NCBI GenBank assembly: GCA_021801605.1
Contig: JAJYXU010000129.1
Span: 1-39,749 of the forward strand
From: Bacteroidota bacterium
GTDB taxonomy: Bacteria > Bacteroidota > Ignavibacteria > Ignavibacteriales > Melioribacteraceae
DNA: 39,749 bases
Reading direction: 5' to 3'
This document shows positions 8,864-16,386 of the stretch, one piece after another (within the stretch, counting starts at the first letter, position 1; the number at the start of each line of letters is the position of its first letter). The notes below the pieces were generated by a model. It searched no databases, was not told the origin of the DNA, and saw nothing but the letters and a program-made list of their open reading frames with translations. The translations under genes and the position numbers were made by a program.

Positions 8864-9967
8864 ATGAATAAGATATTAAAAAATATTTCTGTTGATGATC
8901 TTGAAAAGTTACGAATGCTGCTTTCGATTATTCCAGGGAATGAACAAAAGAACACTGTTACGCTTCGTGTTTTTACAAATGAATACAGTAATATGATAAA
9001 ACAAAATAGATCGAAGGCATATTCCGTTTCTGTTTGCAGTTCTTTCAAGCATTTAACTGAATTCTTTGGAAGTGGGAAATCTATTCAATCAATCGGATTG
9101 AAAGATGTGGAAAAGTTTGTGCTTTTTCTTCAACGAAAAGTTAAAAAGGGTTACCGAGTTTATGTTAGAACAATAAAAGCCGCTTTCAATAAAGCAAAAG
9201 ATTGGGGTTATGTAAAAGAAAACTATTTTCAAAAAGTAAAGCTGCCGAAAAAACAGCAAGTGAACCCGGTATTTTTGAATAGTGATCAATTATTAGTGAT
9301 TTGTGATCACTTAAAGAATGAGACTATTAAAGACATTGTTGTATTCGCGTTTTATACTGGAATGCGTTTAGACGAAATTGTGAATTTGAGATTGAAGAAT
9401 GTTGATCTACAGAATAAAGTAATTACGGTTGGTGATGATAGTTTTACGACTAAAGGAAGAAATCAAAGGTTCGTACCTATTAGTGAGGAAGCGGAAAAAG
9501 CAATTGAGAATTTAGAATTGAGAATTCAGAATGAAAAGAAAAAGATCATTTCGATTAAGTCTCTCAGCTACAATCGAAATTTTGTTTTCTGTAAGAGTAG
9601 CGGAGAGCAATTTACCGGGGATTATATTTCTAAAAGATTTAAGCTTGCTTGTAAAACTGCTGGAGTAAATCAATCTATTCATTTCCATTCTCTAAGACAT
9701 TCATTTGCTTCTAATCTTGTTCAGAAAGGTGTTCCACTTTATACGATAAAAGAACTACTCGGGCATTCATCGATTTCAACAACCGAGATTTATTCGCATT
9801 TGAATATGGATTCATTGAGAGAGGCTGTTAAAAAGCTAGACACTTCGGCTCCGCTCAGTGCAGGTGCAAGTAGTGAGATATTAGAAACAAGACAAATGCA
9901 AAAACTAAATCTTGAAGAGAATACACGATTACAAATATTTAGTATTAATTCCGGAGAAAAGAGATGA
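8864..9967 (+). CDS. Tyrosine recombinase / integrase of the mobile module
   Basis: This 367-residue phage-type integrase has a SAM-like core-binding domain (about 30-130) and a catalytic domain (about 135-325). All key residues are visible: Arg168 in TGMRLDEI, His275 and Arg278 in HFHSLRHSF, His301 in LLGHSSISTTE, and the nucleophile Tyr310 in EIYSHL. Such enzymes carry out site-specific DNA strand exchange for integration and excision. A C-terminal tail of about 40 residues follows the catalytic domain. The stop overlaps the start of the primase gene by four bases (ATGA), so the two are translationally coupled. This is unusual for an integrase lying at an element end and suggests one integration-replication transcript. 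It differs from the second integrase at 12,850-13,893, although both share the family motifs. Confidence 0.92.
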   Translation: MNKILKNISVDDLEKLRMLLSIIPGNEQKNTVTLRVFTNEYSNMIKQNRSKAYSVSVCSSFKHLTEFFGSGKSIQSIGLKDVEKFVLFLQRKVKKGYRVYVRTIKAAFNKAKDWGYVKENYFQKVKLPKKQQVNPVFLNSDQLLVICDHLKNETIKDIVVFAFYTGMRLDEIVNLRLKNVDLQNKVITVGDDSFTTKGRNQRFVPISEEAEKAIENLELRIQNEKKKIISIKSLSYNRNFVFCKSSGEQFTGDYISKRFKLACKTAGVNQSIHFHSLRHSFASNLVQKGVPLYTIKELLGHSSISTTEIYSHLNMDSLREAVKKLDTSAPLSAGASSEILETRQMQKLNLEENTRLQIFSINSGEKR

Positions 9968-12294
9968 TACAATTTCTGGAAATGGCAAAGATTTATAAGA
10001 ACGTTTTCGGATTTAATGTTCTACCTATCCAGGGGAAACAACCAACTATTCCTTGGGAGAATTGGCAATTGATTGAACAGACTGAACAGGATGTAATTGA
10101 AATGAGCTGGAATGCAGGTGTAACCGGTATCGGCGGAATTTGTGGAGTGAATGATTTACGGAATATCGATTTCGATAAAGTAATTGATTTTAGCATAGTT
10201 GAAATGATTTGTAAAAGATTAGGACTTGGTGAAAAATATAAGTGGGCGGTGAAAAGTGGAAGCGGTGTTGGTTATCATATTTGGATTAAAGCTAGTGAAA
10301 GTGAGCAATTGCATAAAAGATTGAACGGATCCAAAAGTGTTTATCGGCTGTATTTGAAAGATGAGGGATTGTGTGATCATATTGAATTGAGATGGAACCA
10401 ATCCCAAACAGTTCTTCCCTATTCTAAACATGAAAGCGGAAATAGATATTTGTTTTTATACGATGAACCAAAAGAACCACCAACAGAAATTGACGCGGAT
10501 ATTTTACTAGACTGTTTGGAAGAGTTTTGCGACTTAAAGAAAGAGAGAGAAGTTCTTGAAGTTGGTAAGCGAACTTTTGAACCAACTAGTTTTGATAAAG
10601 AGAAATTAGAAAGTGCAATTGAATTTCTTGAAATGAATCTACCGAATAATTGTTATGATGATTGGTATAGAATCGGTTTTGGTTTGGTAACAATTGGAGA
10701 AGAAGGTAGAAAATATTTTTTGAAGATGAGTTTAGGAAATCAACATTATCATGATTCGGAGTTTGCGATAAATAAAAAGTTTGACGAACTGATGAAGAAA
10801 TCTGATGGAAGAATAACACTTGGAACTGTTTATCATATAGCCGAAAAGTTTGGATGGCAGAAACCTTTTGTAAGATTCTGGTATATCGAGAATGATAAGA
10901 CTCATATTTCAAAACAGAATTTTAAGAGATTTCTTGAAGAGAATGGATTTTGTAAGCTGCAATTAGAACGCGGTTATATTCTGCTGAAGGTTAGCAAGAA
11001 TATTGTTCGTGAAGTGGAGATTTTCAATATCAAGGATTTTGTAATCGATTATCTGAAGCGATTGGATGTTGAGCATTTCAAAGAGACACCACGTATAAAA
11101 GTAATTGATGCTGTTATCAAAGGCGCACCGCAACATTTTGTCCAGACATTTCTTGAATTCTTGGAAACGAGAGAATTAGAATTTTTGCGCGATACAAAAG
11201 ATAAAGGATTTCTCTTTTTCTCAAATTGTTTTGTTGAGATTGCATCGAATAAGATTAATGTTAAAAGATATGAAGAACTGGACGGTTTCATCTGGGATAA
11301 ACAGGTAATAAACAAAAGATTGAATCTTGACATGAGAGAATCTGAGTTTGAAATCTTTATTAAGAACATTTGCAAAAATGATGAGCAAAGAATTTCATCA
11401 TTAAGAAGTGCGATCGGATATTTACTGCATAATTATAAAGATTCAACGAATGCAAAAGCTGTGATTTTTCTTGATGAAAAATTAAGTGACGGCGCTTATG
11501 GAAGAAGCGGAAAGGGTTTGGTTGCTCAAGCAATTGGAAAGCTTAGGAAAACCATTCGTTTGGATGGTAGGAATTTTAATTTCTCGAAGAGTTTTAGTTT
11601 TCAATCTGTTACTCTAGATACAGCAATTATAGAATTCAATGATGTAACAAAGAAATTCAATTTCGACAAATTGTTTTCAATCATAACTGATGATATTACT
11701 GTCGAAAAGAAAAACCAAAATGAAATAATTATCCCATTTCATCAATCGCCAAAGATTATAATTTCCACAAACTACACGATTGAAGGATCCGATGATTCTA
11801 CAATGGACCGTCAATTTGTTATTGAGTTTTCTGATCACTACAATAAAATCCACAGACCGATTGATGAGTTCGGACATAGATTTTATGATGAATGGAGTAA
11901 TGAGGAATGGAATTGCTTTCTCAATTACATGATTAGCTGTCTTCAGTTGTATTTGAATAAAGGATTAATTCACTGCAATCACGTAAATCTGGAAAAGAAA
12001 AAACTTATTGATTCAACATGTGAAGAGTTTGCCGAATACTTTGAATCATTGGGATTAAATGTTGAGCATAATAAAAAAGAATTGCTGGAAGATTTTAAGA
12101 AAAATTATGATGAATTCAGCGAACTGAAATTAACCAAATTTACCAGGTGGATGAAGGAAGCGGCAAGGATAAAAGGATTGGGTGTTAGTGAAAGAAAATC
12201 CGGAGTTGATCGGTTGATCAAATTCAGGAATGGAAAAACAACCGATTCTAACGCCGATAATGAACAGACAGAGTTAGAACCAACATTATTTTAA
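9964..12294 (+). CDS. Prim-pol / PriCT / SF3-like primase-helicase replication protein
   Basis: This 776-residue replication initiator is typical of phage satellites and integrative plasmids. Residues about 1-190 form a bifunctional primase-polymerase domain, with acidic RNIDFD at 66-71 and the SGSGVGYHIW segment at 98-107. Residues about 211-300 match a primase C-terminal (PriCT) domain, from CYDDWYRIGFGL to ITLGTVYHIAEKFGW. Residues about 470-680 form a D5/DUF5906-like helicase, with P-loop GRSGKG at 513-518 and Walker B-like AIIEFND at 554-560, followed by IIISTNY. It is translated from an ATGA overlap with the integrase gene. The TTGGAC cluster begins six bases after its stop, giving a self-contained initiator plus candidate origin. 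Primer synthesis and unwinding are inferred from domains. Confidence 0.87.
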   Translation: MIQFLEMAKIYKNVFGFNVLPIQGKQPTIPWENWQLIEQTEQDVIEMSWNAGVTGIGGICGVNDLRNIDFDKVIDFSIVEMICKRLGLGEKYKWAVKSGSGVGYHIWIKASESEQLHKRLNGSKSVYRLYLKDEGLCDHIELRWNQSQTVLPYSKHESGNRYLFLYDEPKEPPTEIDADILLDCLEEFCDLKKEREVLEVGKRTFEPTSFDKEKLESAIEFLEMNLPNNCYDDWYRIGFGLVTIGEEGRKYFLKMSLGNQHYHDSEFAINKKFDELMKKSDGRITLGTVYHIAEKFGWQKPFVRFWYIENDKTHISKQNFKRFLEENGFCKLQLERGYILLKVSKNIVREVEIFNIKDFVIDYLKRLDVEHFKETPRIKVIDAVIKGAPQHFVQTFLEFLETRELEFLRDTKDKGFLFFSNCFVEIASNKINVKRYEELDGFIWDKQVINKRLNLDMRESEFEIFIKNICKNDEQRISSLRSAIGYLLHNYKDSTNAKAVIFLDEKLSDGAYGRSGKGLVAQAIGKLRKTIRLDGRNFNFSKSFSFQSVTLDTAIIEFNDVTKKFNFDKLFSIITDDITVEKKNQNEIIIPFHQSPKIIISTNYTIEGSDDSTMDRQFVIEFSDHYNKIHRPIDEFGHRFYDEWSNEEWNCFLNYMISCLQLYLNKGLIHCNHVNLEKKKLIDSTCEEFAEYFESLGLNVEHNKKELLEDFKKNYDEFSELKLTKFTRWMKEAARIKGLGVSERKSGVDRLIKFRNGKTTDSNADNEQTELEPTLF

Positions 12295-12299
12295 TGAGG

Positions 12300-12488
12300 T
12301 TGGACGTTTGGACACTTTGATTTCTATATCGGGCAAGAATTCCTATTTCAAAACGTCCAAGTGTCCAAATTTTAGAATACAGATTGTTTTTAACGATTTC
12401 TTGGACAGATTGGTGGGCGTTTTGGATAAAAACTGTGAAGGAAAATGATTTTTGGACGTTTTACTACTTGGAAAGTGTCCATTTGGAC
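12300..12488. repeat. TTGGAC iteron cluster, candidate replication origin
   Basis: Seven perfect TTGGAC hexamers occur in 189 bases. Plus-strand copies are at 12300, 12308, 12401, 12452 and 12483; minus-strand copies are at 12355-12360 and 12363-12368. Near matches lie at 12422 (TTGGAT), 12468 (TTGGAA) and 12477-12482 (GTCCAT). Several sit in tandem head-to-head pairs, with extended forms such as TTTGGACACTT and AAGTGTCCAAA. They lie in the non-coding gap after the primase-helicase gene, the arrangement of an initiator and its iterons. Confidence 0.75.
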
Positions 12489-12540
12489 AGTTTGAAATTG
12501 TCGGGAAAACCAGATTTGAATAAATATATTGGAGATGAAA

Positions 12541-12753
12541 ATGAAACTAACACCTCTGAAGGCAATTAAAAAACATTGTTTGGAGTGTTCCGGGTACGAA
12601 AAGAAAGAAGTCCGGGAATGTAATATTACAGATTGTGTATTATTCGCCTACCGGCTCGGCTCTAATCCAAACCGGAAAGGATGCACTGTAAAGAAAAATG
12701 CCGCTTCAACAACAGGTTTTGAAAATGTCGATGGTTATGTATCTGCTTCATAG
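12541..12753 (+). CDS. Small Cys-rich mobile-element protein, probable zinc-binding
   Basis: This 70-residue protein carries CLECSG near the N-terminus, then VRECNITDC and VLFAYRLGSNPNRKGC. The CxxC ... C-x5-C spacing followed by YRxGxNP is a pattern I recall from small proteins of prophages and integrative elements, where the cysteines are presumed to bind zinc. The ATG at 12541 is chosen because GGAG lies six bases upstream; an earlier in-frame ATG and TTG overlap that site. It follows the TTGGAC cluster, and the convergent integrase gene lies beyond a strong hairpin. The function is unknown; a DNA-binding or accessory replication role would fit the location but is only a guess. Confidence 0.65.
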   Translation: MKLTPLKAIKKHCLECSGYEKKEVRECNITDCVLFAYRLGSNPNRKGCTVKKNAASTTGFENVDGYVSAS

Positions 12754-12808
12754 ATTCATCTGGAAAATGAACGTTGAAGCTGAAGAAATTTCTAGAGAAA
12801 TGAAAATT

Positions 12809-12841
12809 AAGCATACTCACGGAATCGCCGTGAGTATGCTT
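12809..12841. terminator. Bidirectional intrinsic terminator between convergent genes
   Basis: A perfect 14-base inverted repeat, AAGCATACTCACGG with CCGTGAGTATGCTT, flanks a 5-base loop. It lies between the end of the Cys-rich gene (plus) and the stop of the second integrase (minus). Short T-rich tracts follow on the plus strand (TTTCAATT) and minus strand (TTAATTTT). Confidence 0.75.
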
Positions 12842-12849
12842 TCAATTGG

Positions 12850-13893
12850 TTACAACAAATTTACCGCATCTCTCAAATTCTTCTGCTGCAGGTGACTATA
12901 TATTTGGGTTGTTGCCAAATCCTCATGGCCTAATAATTCTTTTACAACATAAAGAGAAACACCACGCTGAACCAACAGCGAAGCGAAAGAATGCCGGAGA
13001 GAATGGAAATGTACTTTATCACTCAGATTAGATTTACGGATAATTTTTTTGAATTGCTTACTTATCGCATCTTGATATAAAATCTTTCCTTCGATTCGAT
13101 AGAAAACAACATTCTCATGTTGGTGTGATGAATTGTTAAAGCGATTGAATAAAATTGTTCTGACCTTTTCATTCATAGGAACAATCCTTTCTTTTTTGTT
13201 CTTAGTTAGAAATTGATCTGAGCATTTAACAGTAATTTGATTCTGAAAGAAGTCGATCCAATTCCATTGCATATTGACCAATTCACCGAGACGTAAACCG
13301 GAATAAAAACCTACAGTGAAAATATCTTTAAGATGCTGATATGGAGTATTTGATAAAACAATTAAGAATTCGTCTTCTTGAATGAATGTTGGAAAAGCTT
13401 TTGGAATTTTTGGGAACTTTACCTTTGTGAATGGATTCGATGAAATGTAATTCCATTCAACAGCTTTGTTAAATGCTGCCTTTAATGTACGATAATATTG
13501 ATGAGCACCTCTCTGTGTACGATGGAATGTTGAGTAAATAAATTTATCTATTGTTTTTAAGTTAATTTCTTCTAGAGAAATATCCCCACAAAATGAAACA
13601 AGTTGCTTGAATGCAAAGGCAATTGAATCGATATATCTTTTCGATTTAACCGGGCGAGCATAATCCAGATATTCGTCTTTGAATTTTGAGAGAGTAAGCT
13701 TATTTTGAGTACAAGTTTTTTGAAGTACTGAAGAAACAGCACCCAAAGGATTTACCAAAGTTTTTTTGAATTCTTGGAGATATTGTAAAGCTCCTTTTTC
13801 GTTAGTCTTTTTTGTTGAATAAGTAGTTCTCTTACCTTCAACAAAATAAACGATTTGGTAATACTTTGATCTTTTGATTTTTGCTACATACAT
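12850..13893 (-). CDS. Tyrosine recombinase / integrase at the island border
   Basis: This 347-residue site-specific recombinase has a small N-terminal arm-binding domain (about 1-48), a core-binding domain (about 65-160) and a catalytic domain (about 165-345). The catalytic residues are Arg201 (SGLRLGEL), His297 and Arg300 (HFHSLRHSF), His323 (LLGHEDLATTQ) and Tyr332 (QIYSHL). The ATG is preceded by AGGAG, so the start is secure. Its 5' end lies about 90 bases from the tRNA-Arg fragment at 13,985-14,026. That is the expected geometry for the enzyme that inserted the island into a tRNA-Arg gene. The intervening bases contain three GTATG direct repeats and a GCACTT/AAGTGC dyad that might be arm-type sites. 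It is only distantly similar to the integrase at 8,864. Confidence 0.93.
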   Translation of the reverse strand: MYVAKIKRSKYYQIVYFVEGKRTTYSTKKTNEKGALQYLQEFKKTLVNPLGAVSSVLQKTCTQNKLTLSKFKDEYLDYARPVKSKRYIDSIAFAFKQLVSFCGDISLEEINLKTIDKFIYSTFHRTQRGAHQYYRTLKAAFNKAVEWNYISSNPFTKVKFPKIPKAFPTFIQEDEFLIVLSNTPYQHLKDIFTVGFYSGLRLGELVNMQWNWIDFFQNQITVKCSDQFLTKNKKERIVPMNEKVRTILFNRFNNSSHQHENVVFYRIEGKILYQDAISKQFKKIIRKSNLSDKVHFHSLRHSFASLLVQRGVSLYVVKELLGHEDLATTQIYSHLQQKNLRDAVNLL

Positions 13894-13984
13894 GGTTTTT
13901 CTCCTCGTATGTAGTGTATGTATTTTGTATGCACTTGTACTTAAAAAGTGCTAATACAACATCAAAAAGAAAGATTCTGTATGC

Positions 13985-14026
13985 CTACGGATCAGAAGGT
14001 TTGGGGTTCGAATCCCTACGGGTGTA
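13985..14026 (+). pseudogene. 3' fragment of tRNA-Arg(ACG), probable att site
   Basis: The sequence from CTACGGA (anticodon loop with ACG) through the 3' anticodon stem strand, variable loop, T-arm (TGGGG-TTCGAAT-CCCTA) and 3' acceptor strand CGGGTGT plus A reads as a tRNA-Arg from the anticodon onwards. The upstream bases do not supply the matching 5' anticodon, D-arm or acceptor strands. Such a 3' half beside an integrase gene is the usual footprint of integration into a tRNA gene. It differs from the intact tRNA-Arg(TCG) nearby, so it is not a local duplication of that gene. Confidence 0.75.
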
Positions 14027-14041
14027 CTACTATGAATGCAG

Positions 14042-14221
14042 AATTAAGAGTGTAGAACGTAGAGTAATAACTGACTTACTTTGCAGAATTTTTAATTTCA
14101 CTTTTAATTAAAAATCAATATAAAAAGTTGTTGCCACTCCATCTCAAAATTTTAGTTTGAAACACATTGTTAGAATCGATTCGTTATGTTAATTTGGTAT
14201 TGAATAAAAATTAAGAGTGTA
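14042..14221. repeat. 13-base direct repeats in an AT-rich spacer
   Basis: AATTAAGAGTGTA occurs at 14042-14054 and again at 14209-14221. The rest of 14,027-14,294 holds no gene. It includes a low-complexity stretch built on TTTACATTCT-like words at about 14258-14292, just before the intact tRNA. Confidence 0.5.
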
Positions 14222-14294
14222 ACTAACTGCCTGATGTAATGATGGGAATTTTAATCCATTCTACATTCGTCACTTTACATTTTACATTCTTTAT

Positions 14295-14368
14295 GCGCCC
14301 GTAGCTCAACTGGATAGAGCATCAGACTTCGGATCTGAGGGTTGAGGGTTCGAATCCTTCCGGGCGTA
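14295..14368 (+). tRNA. tRNA-Arg(TCG)
   Basis: A complete 74-base cloverleaf can be drawn. Acceptor GCGCCCG pairs with CGGGCGT (one G-T), the D stem is GCTC/GAGC, and the anticodon stem is TCAGA/TCTGA around loop CTTCGGA (anticodon TCG). The variable region is GGGTT and the T arm is GAGGG-TTCGAAT-CCTTC, followed by discriminator A. The CCA end is not encoded. It reads CGA-type arginine codons. Confidence 0.95.
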
Positions 14369-14506
14369 CAAGAAAATTGATAATGAAGAATTGGGAATTA
14401 AATTATCTTAGATTGGAATTCAAATTTAATGCTTCCTTGATTTTCAATTTCAATTATAAAAAACAAATTCAAAGAATTATCAATTCGCAATTTTCAACTA
14501 ATAATT

Positions 14507-14977
14507 ATGATTTTCCCAGAACATGTTTACAAGAATATGTTTGCCGCACTTCTGGAAGCTGAAAAGGCATTTGAACTAAACGAAGTTCCAATTGGTGCAA
14601 TTGTAGTTTATCAAAATAAAATAATTGGACGCGGCTTTAATCAAACTGAAATGTTGAACGATGCAACCGCACATGCAGAGATGCTTGCTATAACCGCCGC
14701 ATCCAATCATCTCGGCTCAAAACTGCTTGATGAATGCGACTTATATGTAACCGTTGAACCATGTGTTATGTGCAGCGGCGCCATCCTCCTTTCACGAATG
14801 AAAAATCTTTACTTTGGAACATTAGAACCTAAATTCGGGGCTTGCGGCTCGCTTTTCAATATAATTGAAAGTAAAAAATATAATCACAAACCAAATGTTT
14901 TTTCCGGCATTTATTCAGATGAATCACAATATCTTCTGGAAAAATTCTTTCAGCAAAAAAGAATTTCACCTAATTAA
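14507..14977 (+). CDS. tadA: tRNA-specific adenosine deaminase TadA
   Basis: This enzyme deaminates adenosine 34 of tRNA-Arg(ACG) to inosine so that one tRNA can read CGU, CGC and CGA. The 156-residue protein has the cytidine/deoxycytidylate deaminase fold motifs: H56-A57-E58, where His binds zinc and Glu is the proton shuttle, and P85-C86-V87-M88-C89 with the two Cys zinc ligands. NEVPIGAIVV at 25-34 and the C-terminal LLEKFFQQKR are typical of TadA. Length matches the family. No strong ribosome binding site precedes the ATG. It is notable that its known substrate type, tRNA-Arg(ACG), is present just upstream only as a broken 3' fragment; an intact copy is expected elsewhere. Confidence 0.95.
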   Translation: MIFPEHVYKNMFAALLEAEKAFELNEVPIGAIVVYQNKIIGRGFNQTEMLNDATAHAEMLAITAASNHLGSKLLDECDLYVTVEPCVMCSGAILLSRMKNLYFGTLEPKFGACGSLFNIIESKKYNHKPNVFSGIYSDESQYLLEKFFQQKRISPN

Positions 14978-15061
14978 AACTTCATTGGCATCTTTTGACA
15001 ATTCTCTTTAATTTTCTTTTAAAAATAATTCACAATCATTCCCACATAAAACTCAATTACT

Positions 15062-15709
15062 ATGCAAATCATCATTTTTGGTTCACCAGGTGTTGGTAAA
15101 GGAACACAAGCAAAAATTTTAGCTTCAAAATTAGGAATTGCTCACATCTCTACCGGCGATATACTTCGCGAAGCAATTAAAAAAGAAACTGAGCTTGGTA
15201 AAAAAGCTAAAGAAATTGTGGAAAAAGGTGAGCTTGTTCCGGATGAGATTATGGCAGGAATTATTAGAGATGCTTTGAAAGATAGCCGGTGTAATAATGG
15301 TTTTATTCTCGACGGCTTTCCGCGGACTATTGATCAAGCTAAACTTTTAGATAGTATTTTCAACGACCTTAAGATTGGTGAACCATTCCTTGTTAAACTG
15401 GACGCAGATGATGATGTTATTGTTGCCCGCTTATCAAATAGATTAGTTTGTTCTAAATGTGGAAATATAATTCAGAAGAATGAATACAAAAACGATTTCG
15501 TTTGCCCTGTTTGTAAATCGAATGACAGTTATTATAAACGGAAAGATGACGACGAAGAAGTTATCAAAAGAAGACTAAAAGTTTATCATGATACAACATC
15601 GCAAGTTTTCAGTTACTATACTGACAGATTGCGTGTAATAGAGATTGATGGGACACAGACAATTGAAATTGTCACCGAAGGAATCTTGTCGCAGATCAGA
15701 ATGAATTAA
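15062..15709 (+). CDS. adk: Adenylate kinase
   Basis: This cytoplasmic enzyme converts ATP plus AMP to two ADP. The 215-residue protein has P-loop GSPGVGKGT (7-15), the AMP-binding stretch STGDILREA (30-38), GFPRTIDQA (85-93) and a long LID domain. The LID carries four cysteines, C130, C133, C148 and C151, in the zinc-binding CxxC...CxxC form common outside the Proteobacteria. Length is as expected for the long type. It runs on the plus strand and its stop overlaps the 3' end of the convergent ftsE gene by four bases. Confidence 0.97.
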   Translation: MQIIIFGSPGVGKGTQAKILASKLGIAHISTGDILREAIKKETELGKKAKEIVEKGELVPDEIMAGIIRDALKDSRCNNGFILDGFPRTIDQAKLLDSIFNDLKIGEPFLVKLDADDDVIVARLSNRLVCSKCGNIIQKNEYKNDFVCPVCKSNDSYYKRKDDDEEVIKRRLKVYHDTTSQVFSYYTDRLRVIEIDGTQTIEIVTEGILSQIRMN

Positions 15710-16386
15710 TCGCCTTCCCCTTTCTTTTTAATTAATACCTTGACGGCTTTGCCGCCTTCTAACTTTATAATTTTAGCTTCAAATTTTCTGACCAATTCAT
15801 AATTGTGAGTTGCAAATATTACCGATGTTCCCCTAGAATTAATTTTTTTTAGGATTGCTAATATTTCTTCCGAAGTTTCAGGATCAAGATTGCCAGTCGG
15901 TTCATCCGCAAGAATTAAGAAAGGGTCGTTAATCATTGCTCTTGCAATTGCAACACGCTGCTTTTCTCCGCCAGAAAGCTGGTGCGGCATATTTTTTTGT
16001 TTATGCGCCAAACCAACCTCAGTTAATGCGTTCATTACTTTTTTCTTAATTACTTTTCTCGGGCTGCCTGTTACTTGAAGAACAAAAGCTAAGTTATCAT
16101 AAATATTTCTATCTGATAAAAGTTGAAAATCTTGAAATATCATTCCGACTTTACGGCGAAGATATGGCAGATCATTTTCTTTTATTGTTTCTGATGAATA
16201 TTCTCCAACTTCAACATAACCGGATTCAGGAAATAGGTCCATAAAAATCATCCGGAGTAAAGTTGTTTTCCCTACTCCGCTTTTGCCAATCATGAATACA
16301 AACTCGCCCTGATCAACTTGAAGATTAAGATCAGAGAACACCGGCTGATTTTTGTAATTGAAATCAACGCTATTGAATGTCAGCAT
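15706..16386 (-). CDS. ftsE: FtsE-like ABC transporter ATPase
   Basis: FtsE with the membrane protein FtsX controls cell-wall hydrolases at the division site. This 226-residue ATPase has Walker A GKSGVGKT (34-41), Q-loop IFQDFQLL (83-90), signature LSGGEKQR (137-144), Walker B LILADE (158-162) and D-loop [15 protein letters not shown] after the Q-loop is typical of FtsE. It is read from an ATG that overlaps the methyltransferase gene by seven bases, and is the last gene of that minus-strand run. No ftsX gene is adjacent on either side, so the partner must be elsewhere. A LolD/MacB-like ATPase is the alternative, but no permease gene is nearby for that either. Confidence 0.8.
   Translation of the reverse strand: MLTFNSVDFNYKNQPVFSDLNLQVDQGEFVFMIGKSGVGKTTLLRMIFMDLFPESGYVEVGEYSSETIKENDLPYLRRKVGMIFQDFQLLSDRNIYDNLAFVLQVTGSPRKVIKKKVMNALTEVGLAHKQKNMPHQLSGGEKQRVAIARAMINDPFLILADEPTGNLDPETSEEILAILKKINSRGTSVIFATHNYELVRKFEAKIIKLEGGKAVKVLIKKKGEGD

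Larger units (their letters stand above)
1..14026. mobile_element. Right part of a tRNA-Arg-integrated genomic island with defence-type cargo
   Basis: The stretch holds two tyrosine integrases, an excisionase-like HTH protein, a primase-helicase, two repeat clusters, a toxin-antitoxin pair, a nuclease-NTPase fusion and an orphan SNF2 helicase. It contains no recognisable housekeeping gene. Its right edge is marked by a 3' tRNA-Arg fragment next to the 5' end of the minus-strand integrase. No matching tRNA 5' half or second copy of the fragment is visible in the window, so the left border is inferred to lie outside. The plus-strand module at 7,373-12,753 may be a separate, nested element with its own integrase; its exact ends are not seen. 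Confidence 0.55.

Noticed and set aside
12300-12488. CRISPR array
   Set aside because: The repeated units are six-base words on both strands with irregular spacing; no longer direct repeats with regular spacers are seen anywhere in the window.
12384-12569. Plus-strand open frame of 61 codons through the TTGGAC cluster
   Set aside because: It consists mainly of the repeats, is unusually Trp-rich, lacks a ribosome binding site and overlaps the better supported Cys-rich gene.
14377-14562. Small open frame between the tRNA and tadA
   Set aside because: It is AT-rich low-complexity sequence that overlaps the tadA start in another frame, with no ribosome binding site.
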